Below, in pieces: positions 55,680 to 63,895 of a DNA stretch of 64,000 nt. The position numbers and the translations under genes were made by a program. Source of the stretch: Pseudomonas sp. BGI-2 (GTDB lineage Bacteria > Pseudomonadota > Gammaproteobacteria > Pseudomonadales > Pseudomonadaceae); assembly GCF_004310295.1 (NCBI RefSeq), contig NZ_SISB01000004.1, positions 164,828 through 228,827 of the forward strand, read 5' to 3'. Below the pieces are notes generated by a model, which saw nothing but the letters and a program-made list of their open reading frames with translations, did no database searches and was not told the DNA's origin. Position 1 is the first letter of the stretch; each line of letters starts with the position of its first letter.

Positions 55680-55985
55680 ATGTGCGAGCTCTACGTCAAA
55701 GCCGATCCGATTCTCTACGAATCGCGCTCCCGCTCGCTACGCATCTGCGGGGTGGTCACCACCCTGCGGCTGGAAAATCAGTTCTGGGACATTCTCAGCG
55801 AAATCGCCGAGGTCGACGGCATGACCACCAACCAGTTGATCGCCAAGTTGTATGAAGAGGTGATGGACTACCGCGGCGAGGTGGTGAATTTCGCCTCGTT
55901 TTTGCGGGTCAGTTGTACGCGGTATTTGAGTCAGCGGCGGGGGCAGGCGCCGGAGTTGTCGGTGGTGCGCGCGGTGGTGAAATAG
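55680..55985 (+). CDS. ribbon-helix-helix domain protein (RHH_4 type)
   Basis: A 101-residue DNA-binding-type protein. The central segment SLRICGVVTTLRLENQFWDI then LSEIAEVDGMTTNQLIAKLY is the RHH_4 pattern, often annotated as an arginine-repressor-like ribbon-helix-helix. The start is the ATG at 55680, preceded by GAGGGAC. It lies 13 bp after the PfpI gene and is probably in the same transcript. Targets are not known. Confidence 0.83.
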   Translation: MCELYVKADPILYESRSRSLRICGVVTTLRLENQFWDILSEIAEVDGMTTNQLIAKLYEEVMDYRGEVVNFASFLRVSCTRYLSQRRGQAPELSVVRAVVK

Positions 55986-56001
55986 CGTCGACCGTGTCGA
56001 C

Positions 56002-56090
56002 TCCTTCGCGGGCAAGCCCGCTCCCACAGGGATCACGCTGAACCTGTGGGAGCGGCGGTGCGACGATTCGACTTGCCCGCGATGGGGCCC
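56002..56090. repeat. asymmetric REPIN with one extended REP half
   Basis: Left copy is standard (CTTCGCGGGCAAGCCCGCTC). Right copy is extended: GGGAGCGGCGG, then TGCGACGATTCGACTTGCCC, then GCGATGG. The extended half is here on the right, opposite to the copies at 7506, 44319 and 63825. Confidence 0.85.
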
Positions 56091-56163
56091 TGACAGGCGA
56101 CAGATATCACAGGCTGGTCTTTACTCTGAAGCGCAAACCTCTCAATTGCCAAGGAGAAAGAGC

Positions 56164-56508
56164 ATGTCCGGATGGTACGAAGTCAGCAAAAGCAGCAATG
56201 GTCAGTTCAAGTTTGTACTGAAGGCCGCGAACGCCGAAACCATTCTGACCAGCGAGCTGTACACCACTCGCGGCGCTGCCGACAAAGGCATCGCGTCGGT
56301 TCAGACCAACAGCCCGCTGGATGAACGCTACGAAAAGAAAACCACCAAGGATGGCCATCCTTACTTCAACCTCAAGGCCGGCAACCACGAGATCATTGGC
56401 AGCAGCGAGGCTTACGCGTCCGCTGGCGCGATGGATAAAGGCATCGCCAGCGTCAAGGTCAATGGGCCGACTACCGTGATCAAGGACAAGACTTTGCCGG
56501 TGCTCTGA
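56164..56508 (+). CDS. yegP: YegP family protein with tandem DUF1508 repeats
   Basis: A 114-residue protein made of two similar units, about 4-50 and 55-105 (GQFKFVLKAANAETILTSEL and GHPYFNLKAGNHEIIGSSEA, each followed by a K-GIASV segment). It is the YegP/UPF0339 family (about 110 residues). It is thought to be a stress-related protein in E. coli, but its biochemical role is unsettled. The ATG at 56164 has AAGGAGA about 10 bases upstream. Confidence 0.92.
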   Translation: MSGWYEVSKSSNGQFKFVLKAANAETILTSELYTTRGAADKGIASVQTNSPLDERYEKKTTKDGHPYFNLKAGNHEIIGSSEAYASAGAMDKGIASVKVNGPTTVIKDKTLPVL

Positions 56509-56536
56509 GCACACCTTTAAACCCAATACAAATCCA

Positions 56537-56630
56537 TTGTGGGAGCTAGCCTGCTAGCGATGGCTGCTTAACATTCGACGAAGATGTTGAACGTCAGGCC
56601 GCTATCGCTAGCAGGCTAGCTCCCACATTG
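56537..56630. repeat. REPIN of the GCTAGCAGGCTAGC class
   Basis: Facing copies TGTGGGAGCTAGCCTGCTAG and CTAGCAGGCTAGCTCCCACA. This is the second member of this class in the window, with a perfect 8-bp core palindrome GCTAGC within each copy. The middle has AACATTCGACGAAGATGTTG. Confidence 0.9.
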
Positions 56631-56650
56631 GTTTTTTGTGAACTTCGAGA

Positions 56651-57538
56651 TCAGCGCAATGCTTTCAACAAGGTTTGTAGCTGATCAACTCCAGCCTCAC
56701 CGAGTGGAGACACCGGCAACCGCGGATCACCAACCTCCAGCCCGGTCGCACGCAAGCCCGCCTTGATCGTCGACGGCAAGCCGCCCTTGAGGATGAAGTC
56801 CAGCAGCGGCAACTGGCGATAGAACAGTTCACGCGCCTTGCCCAGGTCGTTGGCCAATACCGCTTCATACAAATCGAGATTGAGCTGCGGGATCAGGTTC
56901 GGCGCCGCCGTGCACCAGCCTTTCGCACCGGCGGCAAAGGCTTCCAGCGCCAACGGATTGCAACCGTTGTAGAACGGCACCTGACCTTCGCCCAGCAGTT
57001 GCAGTGTGTGCATGCGCTGGATGTCACCCGTGCTCTCCTTGACCATGGTCACGTTGTCCACGGCATTGACGATCCGCAGGATCAGGTCCACCGACATGTC
57101 GGTGCCGCTGGTGGCCGGGTTGTTGTAGAGCATGATCGGCACGCCGATGCTGTCGCCGATGGCACTGTAGTGGGCGAGGATTTCCGCTTCGCTGAGTTTC
57201 CAGTAGGACGTCGGCAGCACCATCACCACATCAGCCCCGTGGGCTTCGGCGAAACGTGCGCGGCGCACGGCTTTGGCGGTGGTCAGGTCGGACACGCTGA
57301 CGATGGTCGGCACACGTTTGGCCACATGCTTGATGCTGAATTCGCTGACCTGATCCCACTCCGCGTCGCTCAAGTAAGCGCCTTCGCCGGTGCTGCCCAG
57401 CGGCGCGATGGCGTGGACGCCGCCGTCGATCAAACGGTCGATGGAACGCCCGAGCGCGTCGAGATCAACGCTTTCGCCATTGGCGGTGAACGGGGTGATG
57501 GTGTAGCCGATGATGCCGTGAATGGTTGGGGTCGACAT
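56651..57538 (-). CDS. dihydrodipicolinate synthase family lyase (DapA/NanA superfamily)
   Basis: A 295-residue Schiff-base aldolase of the DapA superfamily. The catalytic lysine is Lys167 in MVKESTGD, the tyrosine is Tyr138 in MLYNNP, and the pyruvate-binding GSTGEG is at 48-53. It is most likely not the biosynthetic DapA because it lies in an operon with a class II aldolase and a XRE-cupin regulator; relatives include 2-keto-3-deoxy-type and 4-hydroxy-tetrahydrodipicolinate-like lyases. Substrate unknown. Confidence 0.88.
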   Translation of the reverse strand: MSTPTIHGIIGYTITPFTANGESVDLDALGRSIDRLIDGGVHAIAPLGSTGEGAYLSDAEWDQVSEFSIKHVAKRVPTIVSVSDLTTAKAVRRARFAEAHGADVVMVLPTSYWKLSEAEILAHYSAIGDSIGVPIMLYNNPATSGTDMSVDLILRIVNAVDNVTMVKESTGDIQRMHTLQLLGEGQVPFYNGCNPLALEAFAAGAKGWCTAAPNLIPQLNLDLYEAVLANDLGKARELFYRQLPLLDFILKGGLPSTIKAGLRATGLEVGDPRLPVSPLGEAGVDQLQTLLKALR

Positions 57539-57567
57539 GCTGTCTCTCCTTTAGAAAATGAGTGGGT

Positions 57568-58350
57568 TCAGTTCAGGCTATCGGCGTGTTGACGCAGGTT
57601 CTGCCGAGCGTAGTAGTTGAACGCAGCGCCGTGGCGCTTGGGTTTCGAAATCCAGTCATGAGCTTCGCGCCCCAGCTCCGGCAGGATTGGTTTGATGGTC
57701 CCGACACTCATCGCCAGCAGTTGCAGCTTCGCGGCGCGCTCGATCAATTGAGCGATGACACAGGCCTCTTCGATGGTCGTGCCGGTGGACAACTGGCCGT
57801 GGTGCGAAAGCAGAATCGCGCGTTTGTCGCCCAGTGCGCCGGCGATCAGTTCGCCTTCTTCGTTACCCACCGGCACACCCGGCCAGCCTTCGAGAAACGC
57901 GCAATCGTCGTAGAGCGGGCAGAGGTCCATGTGGGAAATCTGCAGCGGCACTTCGAGCATCGACAGCGCCGCGACGTGGGTCGGGTGGGTGTGAATGATG
58001 CAGTTCACGTCAGGCCGGGCGCGGTATACCCAGCTGTGAAAACGGTTGGCCGGGTTGGGCATGCCGTGGCCTTCGAGCACTTCCAGGTCTTCGTTGACCA
58101 GCAACAGATTGCTCGCGGTGATCTCGTCGAAACCCAGGCCCAATTGTTGAGTGTAATAGGTGCCAGGCTGAGGGCCACGGGCGGTGATTTGCCCGGCCAG
58201 GCCGGAGTCGTGACCATTCTCGAACAGAATCCGGCAGGTCAGGGCCAGCTTTTGCCGGTCGGTCCACGTATTATCCGCCAGGGTGTTTTGCATCTGGGTC
58301 AACGCGTGCTTGACCAGTTGCTCTTTGGGTAGTGCTAAGGTCTTGGCCAT
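57568..58350 (-). CDS. class II aldolase/adducin family protein
   Basis: A 260-residue metal-dependent aldolase-fold enzyme. Zinc ligands appear in HTHP (His120, His122) and the third in the LSHHGQLSTG region. The substrate-phosphate side has FENGHDSGLAGQITARGPQP. The start is the ATG at 58350, with AAGGA 5-9 bases upstream; longer starts at 58374 and 58404 would run into the palindromic operator. It is the first gene of a two-gene operon with the DapA-like lyase, 29 bp apart. Enzymes of this kind act as aldolases, epimerases or decarboxylases on hydroxy acids. Confidence 0.86.
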   Translation of the reverse strand: MAKTLALPKEQLVKHALTQMQNTLADNTWTDRQKLALTCRILFENGHDSGLAGQITARGPQPGTYYTQQLGLGFDEITASNLLLVNEDLEVLEGHGMPNPANRFHSWVYRARPDVNCIIHTHPTHVAALSMLEVPLQISHMDLCPLYDDCAFLEGWPGVPVGNEEGELIAGALGDKRAILLSHHGQLSTGTTIEEACVIAQLIERAAKLQLLAMSVGTIKPILPELGREAHDWISKPKRHGAAFNYYARQNLRQHADSLN

Positions 58351-58397
58351 ATCGGTGTCCTTGGGTGGTTTCATGCAAATGACACTAAAGAGGCTAT

Positions 58398-58414
58398 ATG
58401 ACACTTTGTGTCAT
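58398..58414. promoter_or_regulatory. palindromic operator for the XRE-cupin regulator
   Basis: A palindrome ATGACACTTTGTGTCAT with perfect 7-bp arms lies between the divergent regulator and aldolase genes. A further half-site ATGACAC is at 58379-58385. It is the clear candidate site for the adjacent XRE protein. Confidence 0.75.
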
Positions 58415-58459
58415 TGGCAAGGACAAATCGTCGCCTCCTTGATGGATTAATCGTTCTTC

Positions 58460-58996
58460 ATGTCTATCCGTTTGAAATTATTGAGAAAAAAACTTGGCGT
58501 GACCCTTGAAGCCTTGGCTGAAAAATCCGGCATGACCAAGAGCTACCTGTCAAAAGTCGAGCGTGGGCTGAATACCCCGTCGATCGCGGCTGCCCTGAAA
58601 CTGGCCAAGGCGCTTAACGTGAAGGTCGAGGAGTTGTTCTCCGAAGACAACATCAGCCTCGACAGCTACAGCCTTGTGCGCAGCGACGAACGCCAGTCCC
58701 TGGCGGCCAACGATGAAAGCCCCGGCTACGCGGTGCTGGCTCATCAGGTCAGCGAGCGCAGTCTGCTGCCGTTCATGATTTATCCGCCGAACGAATTCGC
58801 CGACAAAACCTTTAAGGAACATCTGGGGGAAGAGTTTCTGTTCGTGCACGAAGGGCAGGTGGAAGTGGACTTCATGAACGAGCGCGTGCTGCTCAATCGC
58901 GGGGACGCGCTGCACTTCAATGCGCAGAAGCCGCACCGGATTCGCTCAGTGGGGGAGGTTCAGGCGCAGTTGCTGGTGGTGGTGCATAGCGCCTAA
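58460..58996 (+). CDS. XRE-family regulator with cupin sensor domain
   Basis: A 178-residue regulator. The helix-turn-helix is at residues about 5-60 (LKLLRKKLGVTLEALAEKSG then MTKSYLSKVERGLNTPSIAA). The cupin barrel is residues about 105-178 (EHLGEEFLFVHEGQVEVDFM; LHFNAQKPHRIRSVG) and likely binds the inducer. It is divergent from the aldolase/lyase operon, and the palindrome between them makes autoregulation and control of that operon likely. Confidence 0.93.
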   Translation: MSIRLKLLRKKLGVTLEALAEKSGMTKSYLSKVERGLNTPSIAAALKLAKALNVKVEELFSEDNISLDSYSLVRSDERQSLAANDESPGYAVLAHQVSERSLLPFMIYPPNEFADKTFKEHLGEEFLFVHEGQVEVDFMNERVLLNRGDALHFNAQKPHRIRSVGEVQAQLLVVVHSA

Positions 58997-59014
58997 GAAT
59001 AGGTTGACTGGACT

Positions 59015-59100
59015 GGCCCCTTCGCGAGCAAGCCCGCTCCCACATTGAATCTGCGGTGTGCACAAATCAAATGTGGGAGCGGGCTTGCTCGCGAAGGGGC
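59015..59100. repeat. REPIN (GAGCGGGCTTGCTCGCGAA class)
   Basis: Facing copies CTTCGCGAGCAAGCCCGCTC and GAGCGGGCTTGCTCGCGAAG with outer GGCCC/GGGGC matches. It lies in the convergent gap between the regulator and DUF4917 genes. Confidence 0.92.
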
Positions 59101-59114
59101 AAGCCCAGTCGCAG

Positions 59115-60134
59115 TTAAACCTCGACCGGCACCGTGAGCTTCGGACTACCCAGCGCATGCGTCTTGGAATCAAAAAACCGCAACTCCGACCCCGTCCCCT
59201 CAAACACCTTCGCGTAATGCCGCTTCTGATGCTGGATAAACGCCTTGCTGCGCGGGTAAATCGAGATCGCCACCACCTTGGGTTTCGCCTGGCGCAACGC
59301 ATGGATGATGTGGCTGTCCTGCTCGCCCAGGGCATGACCAAACAGGCACAACCCATCACCATGGCTCAATAACTGGTCGTAGCAAAACGATAAATAGTCC
59401 GAGCTGCGAATGGTCTTGAGCTTGTCCGCGCTCGGCCCTTCATTCACAAACAGCGGCACGTCATCCAGCGTCTTGATCGTATTGTTGATCGCAAAACTGC
59501 CCAGCAACGTGCCCTCGGTCGACATCAGTTTGCGTGCTGTGCCGTCCTGATTGCGCACCAGGTGCAAGCCACCGTGCAGATACAACAATCGGGTTTTATC
59601 AGTCGCCGTGGCGCTCAAATCAAAACCCGGTTCTGCACCCTGGAACAAGTCGGTGATCGCATCCGGCTGATGCTGAATCGCCCAATAATTCAGCAAGTCG
59701 TAATTGGTGGTGAACACCGTCCGATAACTGCCCAGTTCCTGACTGATGGTCGCCAGGGTCGCAGGCACCACCAGTCGCCACGGAATGTGGACCGCGTGAA
59801 CCGTGTTGATCAGCGCTTCCTTGATCGCGTAGTAACGATTGCGCGGCGCGGCGGAGCTGACGGCGAGGGCCTTGTTGACTCGGCTGGTGGTTTTCAGCGC
59901 GCTCAGCACCTGTTCGAAACTGCGGGTTTGCATGGCGTCGAACACGCTCAGTTCGGACTGGCTCAGGGGCTTTTCTTCAACGGTGCGGGCGTTTTCGAAC
60001 AGCGAGTCGTAACCGAAGTCGTCCCACACCGCGCGGCTCGCACCGTTGCCTACCAGCAAGCCACTGAACGAGGCGGTGGCGCGCAAGGCGTTCCAGTCTT
60101 CAAGTTGGGCATCAACATCCTGGAAATCGGTCAT
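59115..60134 (-). CDS. DUF4917 family protein with SIR2-like nucleotide-binding fold
   Basis: A 339-residue cytoplasmic protein. It has the marks of a SIR2-like fold: GNGAS at 29-33 (GAGxS equivalent), FTTNYD at 141-146 and YLHGG at 185-189, then LCLFGHALGEQDSHIIHAL near 263-281. The family as a whole (DUF4917) is of unknown function; related SIR2-like proteins are NAD-consuming enzymes in several phage-defence systems. No partner gene is next to it. Enzyme activity is inference. Confidence 0.8.
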   Translation of the reverse strand: MTDFQDVDAQLEDWNALRATASFSGLLVGNGASRAVWDDFGYDSLFENARTVEEKPLSQSELSVFDAMQTRSFEQVLSALKTTSRVNKALAVSSAAPRNRYYAIKEALINTVHAVHIPWRLVVPATLATISQELGSYRTVFTTNYDLLNYWAIQHQPDAITDLFQGAEPGFDLSATATDKTRLLYLHGGLHLVRNQDGTARKLMSTEGTLLGSFAINNTIKTLDDVPLFVNEGPSADKLKTIRSSDYLSFCYDQLLSHGDGLCLFGHALGEQDSHIIHALRQAKPKVVAISIYPRSKAFIQHQKRHYAKVFEGTGSELRFFDSKTHALGSPKLTVPVEV

Positions 60135-60290
60135 TGCGGTTCAAAGTCTCAAAGCAAAGGGTCTGATGGGCGGCGACTTTATCACGACCGGGACTTGAGC
60201 CAGATCAAGTTACTGCGTAACCGATAGGTCGATCCTGTGGGTACCCGCTGGATCGGCGCTGCCGATTCGGCCCAGTCAGGAGAATCACTC

Positions 60291-61439
60291 ATGAGCAGCA
60301 CGTTTTTCATTCCCGCCGTGAACATCATGGGCAACGATTGCCTGGACGAAGCCATGGACGCCATTGGCAAGTACGGCTTTCGCAAGGCACTGATCGTCAC
60401 TGACGCCGGGCTGGCCAAGGCCGGCGTGGCGAAGATGATTGCCGAGAAACTGGCGATGCGGGACATCGACTCGGTAATCTTCGACGGCGCCAAACCGAAC
60501 CCGAGCATTGCCAACGTCGAGCGCGGCCTGGGCCTGCTCAAGGAAAGTCTCTGCGACTTCGTGGTGTCGCTCGGTGGCGGCTCGCCCCATGACTGCGCCA
60601 AGGGCATCGCGTTGTGTGCGACCAACGGCGGGCAGATCCGCGACTACGAAGGCGTCGATCAGTCCACCCAGCCGCAGCTACCGCTGATCGCGATCAACAC
60701 CACCGCCGGCACGGCCAGCGAGATGACCCGTTTTTGCATCATCACCGACGAATCGCGCCACGTAAAAATGGCCATTGTCGACCGCAACGTCACGCCGCTG
60801 CTGTCGGTCAACGACCCGGCGCTGATGGTCGCCATGCCCAAGGGCCTGACCGCCGCTACTGGCATGGACGCACTGACCCACGCCATCGAAGCCTACGTGT
60901 CCACCGCAGCCAACCCGATCACCGATGCCTGCGCACTGAAGGCGATCACGCTGATCAGCAACAACCTGCGCCTGACCGTGCGTGACGGCAGCGATATCGC
61001 TGCACGGGAAAACATGGCCTACGCGCAGTTCCTCGCCGGCATGGCGTTCAACAACGCATCCCTGGGTTATGTCCACGCCATGGCTCACCAGTTGGGCGGG
61101 TTCTACGACCTCCCTCATGGTGTGTGCAACGCGGTGTTGCTGCCCCACGTACAAAGTTTCAATGCGCTGGTTTGCGCCTCGCGCCTGACGGATGTGGCCC
61201 ACGCGATGGGCGCCGATACCCGTGGTGTCAGCCCGGAAGAGGGGGCTCAGGCAGCCATCGTCGCGATCCGCAGCTTGTCCAGAGACGTGGAGATTCCTGC
61301 CGGGTTGCGTGAGCTCGGCGCCAAGCTCAACGACATCCCGACGTTGGCCATCAATGCGCTGAAAGACGCCTGCGGCCTGACCAATCCGCGGGTGGCGGAT
61401 CAACGCCAGATCGAGGAGATTTTCCGCAACGCGTTCTAA
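60291..61439 (+). CDS. iron-containing alcohol dehydrogenase (YiaY/ErcA type)
   Basis: A 382-residue group III alcohol dehydrogenase. The NAD-binding [13 protein letters not shown] is near residue 96. The metal-binding region has [13 protein letters not shown] and [20 protein letters not shown], with the expected Asp and His residues. [20 protein letters not shown] is typical of the pseudomonad enzymes near ErcA and YiaY. The ATG at 60291 has CAGGAGAATC just upstream. It may act on ethanol, 1,2-propanediol or short aldehydes. Its 3' end overlaps the convergent MFS gene by 4 bases. Confidence 0.93.
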   Translation: MSSTFFIPAVNIMGNDCLDEAMDAIGKYGFRKALIVTDAGLAKAGVAKMIAEKLAMRDIDSVIFDGAKPNPSIANVERGLGLLKESLCDFVVSLGGGSPHDCAKGIALCATNGGQIRDYEGVDQSTQPQLPLIAINTTAGTASEMTRFCIITDESRHVKMAIVDRNVTPLLSVNDPALMVAMPKGLTAATGMDALTHAIEAYVSTAANPITDACALKAITLISNNLRLTVRDGSDIAARENMAYAQFLAGMAFNNASLGYVHAMAHQLGGFYDLPHGVCNAVLLPHVQSFNALVCASRLTDVAHAMGADTRGVSPEEGAQAAIVAIRSLSRDVEIPAGLRELGAKLNDIPTLAINALKDACGLTNPRVADQRQIEEIFRNAF

Positions 61440-62602
61440 TCGGTTTGACGACCACGCGCGAGCATCACGCAGAGCATCGCGCCCAAGGCCAGCAAGGTGC
61501 AAAACAGGGACAGTGGCCACGCCTGCTGGCTTGCGATCAGGCTGGCAATCGCGCCGATGATGGCGGCCATCAGTTGGTGAATGAAACCACTCAGCGCCAT
61601 CGCGTAAGCCCCGCCGACCGGTGAGCCGTCATTGGCCAGGGACAGGCTGATCGGGTAGTTCAAAGACTGCCCGAACACCGCAAAGCAGTACGGCAACCAG
61701 AACAGCAGCGCAATGGATGTTCCCGCGAGACTGCCCAGCAACATCACCGCGCTGCCGGCCAGCACCAGCCCCACGCCCGCCGTCATCAGCCGGCGTTGAC
61801 CGGTGCGCAGCACGAAGGCATTGACCCCCAATGCGCCCAGAAAATAGGCCGCGCTGATCGGCCAGCCCAACAGGCCGTATTCCACGGCCGACCAGTTGAA
61901 GGGGCCTTGCAGAATCAGCGGCGCTGCGGTGTTGAACGCGATGATCACTCCATAACCGAGGCCGCCGGCGAGGGCGGGTAGCAGGAAGGCCCGATCACGC
62001 AGAATGCGCCAGTAACTGGGCCAGGCGGACGACAGAACATTGTCCTCAGCCAGCACCGGAAACCTGACGCGCGCCACGATCATCGCCATCAGCAGGCTCA
62101 CGCCACCCAACAGATAGAAAATCGCCGGCCAGCCCAGCGCCACCTGAATGATCGACCCCAGGTACTGGCCGATGCCCAGCGCCACCACAAAGGAAATCGA
62201 TAGCCAGGACAGCGCCTTGGCCAGCAGGTCACCACGGAAGCTGTCGCGGATAAGTACCCGCGCCATCACCGAAATTCCGCTGGCGCCAATCCCCTGAATC
62301 AGCCGCCACAACAGGAACGATTCAAGCGTCTGGCCCAAGGGCAGGGCCAGGTTACCCAACCCGTAGATCCCGAGAGCGGCGAGCAACACAGGCTTGCGGC
62401 CAATGCGCTGACCCAGGCTGCCCCAGAACAACATCGGCAGCGCCATGCCGATCAGGTACACCGCCAACCCCCAGGACACCTGCGAGGCATCGGCAGACAG
62501 ATCCCGGGCAATGTCCGGAAGCGCCGGCAGATAAATGCTCATGCCCAGTTGGGCAAGAAACACCGTGCTGCAAGTAACGAGGAGGGTGGTGCTGCTCTTC
62601 AT
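61436..62602 (-). CDS. MFS multidrug exporter, Bcr/CflA-like
   Basis: A 388-residue transporter with 12 membrane segments. [20 protein letters not shown] in the first helix region and [20 protein letters not shown] in helix 4-5 are characteristic of the Bcr/CflA-type DHA1 family, which exports drugs or dipeptides. The loop [20 protein letters not shown] is MFS motif A. It is divergent from the LysR gene, 282 bp apart, and likely its target. Confidence 0.9.
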   Translation of the reverse strand: MKSSTTLLVTCSTVFLAQLGMSIYLPALPDIARDLSADASQVSWGLAVYLIGMALPMLFWGSLGQRIGRKPVLLAALGIYGLGNLALPLGQTLESFLLWRLIQGIGASGISVMARVLIRDSFRGDLLAKALSWLSISFVVALGIGQYLGSIIQVALGWPAIFYLLGGVSLLMAMIVARVRFPVLAEDNVLSSAWPSYWRILRDRAFLLPALAGGLGYGVIIAFNTAAPLILQGPFNWSAVEYGLLGWPISAAYFLGALGVNAFVLRTGQRRLMTAGVGLVLAGSAVMLLGSLAGTSIALLFWLPYCFAVFGQSLNYPISLSLANDGSPVGGAYAMALSGFIHQLMAAIIGAIASLIASQQAWPLSLFCTLLALGAMLCVMLARGRQTD

Positions 62603-62884
62603 TGAGTCTTCCTTAAGTTTCAGAAACCGACGTCCCTGGCGTGGGTGCGTAAAGCTACATCAAGTCACGCGACTTTTTCAGCGGTCTGTCAGTCGTGATC
62701 GGTCAGCGAGATGATTTTTCGATAGCAGCTGACTTTACTGCGTGCGGCGCGGGCATTAAATCGGCGGTTTCCGTTACGGTTGAGTGGCACAAGAGATTTA
62801 TGCGTAGGGCGATGGCGTGTGATGCTGTGGGCCAAAACCGGGCTATTCTGCCGACTCAGCCGAACTGAAGTCATCGAGCCCTCC

Positions 62885-63793
62885 ATGCTGCAAAAAAGCC
62901 TGATCCGCCGCCTCGACCTGATCACCCTCCAGCTGTTTGTCGCCGTCCACGAAGAAGGCACCCTGACCCGTGCCGCAACCCGCGAAGCGATTGCGGTGTC
63001 GGCGGCCAGCAAGCGGCTGATGGAGTTGGAGGAGGCGCTGGGCATCAGCCTGTTCGTGCGCCAGGCCAAAGGCATGACCCTGACGCCGGCTGGCGAAACC
63101 CTGCTGCACCATGCCCGGCAGATGTTGTTCAACGTCGAGAAAATGGGGCTGGAACTGGGCGAGCACAGCCACGGGATACGTGGCTATGTGAGGATGCTCG
63201 CGAACTTGTCGGCGATCATTCAGTTTTTGCCCGAAGACCTGCGCGACTTTTCCGAGCGTCATCCCCAGGTCAAGACCGACCTTGAAGAACGTCCCAGCAG
63301 TGGGGTGATTCAGGGCGTGCTGGACGGTGTGGCGGACCTTGGGATCTGTTCCAGTGACAGTGACGTCAAAGGACTGCACAGCGTGTTTTATCGACAGGAC
63401 AAACTGGTGGTGTTGATGCTGCCCGATCATCCGTTGGCGAGTCGTTCCAGCCTGGCCTTCGCCGATACGCTGGACAGCGATTACGTGGGTTTGCATTCCG
63501 CCAGTTCGATCAACATGCGCACCCACGCGGCTGCGCGCAAGGCGGGCAAGGTGCTGCGGTTGCGGATTCATGTGCCGGGTTTTGATGCGATGTGCTGCAT
63601 GGTTCAGGCCAACATGGGCATCGGCATCCTGCGGCAAAAGGCCTATGAACTGTTTGGCCGGGCGTTGGGTTTGCTGGCGGTGCCGTTGACGGATGACTGG
63701 TCGGATCGGGCGCTCATTCTGGTCGTGCGTGATGAAGCGGCGTTGTCGCCGGTGAGCCGGATGTTGTTTGAGCAGTTGCGTGGGCAGGCCTGA
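62885..63793 (+). CDS. LysR-family transcriptional regulator
   Basis: A 302-residue regulator. The winged helix-turn-helix is at about 10-68 (LITLQLFVAVHEEGTLTRAA then TREAIAVSAASKRLMELEEA), and residues 95-300 are the substrate-binding fold (ADLGICSSDSDVKGLHSVFY). The ATG at 62885 lacks a strong ribosome site; the frame is open upstream. It is divergent from the MFS gene. Ligand unknown. Confidence 0.92.
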   Translation: MLQKSLIRRLDLITLQLFVAVHEEGTLTRAATREAIAVSAASKRLMELEEALGISLFVRQAKGMTLTPAGETLLHHARQMLFNVEKMGLELGEHSHGIRGYVRMLANLSAIIQFLPEDLRDFSERHPQVKTDLEERPSSGVIQGVLDGVADLGICSSDSDVKGLHSVFYRQDKLVVLMLPDHPLASRSSLAFADTLDSDYVGLHSASSINMRTHAAARKAGKVLRLRIHVPGFDAMCCMVQANMGIGILRQKAYELFGRALGLLAVPLTDDWSDRALILVVRDEAALSPVSRMLFEQLRGQA

Positions 63794-63824
63794 AAGATCT
63801 CGATGGGATGTGCTGGCCTCTTCG

Positions 63825-63880
63825 CGGGCAAGTCGGATCGCCGCCCGCTCGCTCCTACAGGGATCACGCACAACCTGTAG
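63825..63880. repeat. REPIN with extended left half, truncated by an IS element
   Basis: The left half has the extended form (GGGCAAGTCGGATCGCCGCC, then CGCTCGCTCCTACAG), and after the loop the right half starts CCTGTAG but breaks off at 63880. In the otherwise equal REPIN at 44319 this is where GAGCGAGGCTTGCCCGCGAA would follow. The IS110-type sequence begins at the break. Confidence 0.75.
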
Positions 63881-63895
63881 ATACTCTGTTCACGG

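Noticed and set aside
59115..62602. DUF4917, alcohol dehydrogenase and MFS genes as a defence island
   Set aside because: Only the SIR2-like fold hints at defence; the neighbours are metabolic and transport genes on different strands, and no nuclease, TIR or toxin gene is present.
1291..63880. REP pairs as CRISPR repeats
   Set aside because: The copies are scattered, inverted in pairs and lie at gene ends. There are no regular direct repeats with spacers and no cas genes.
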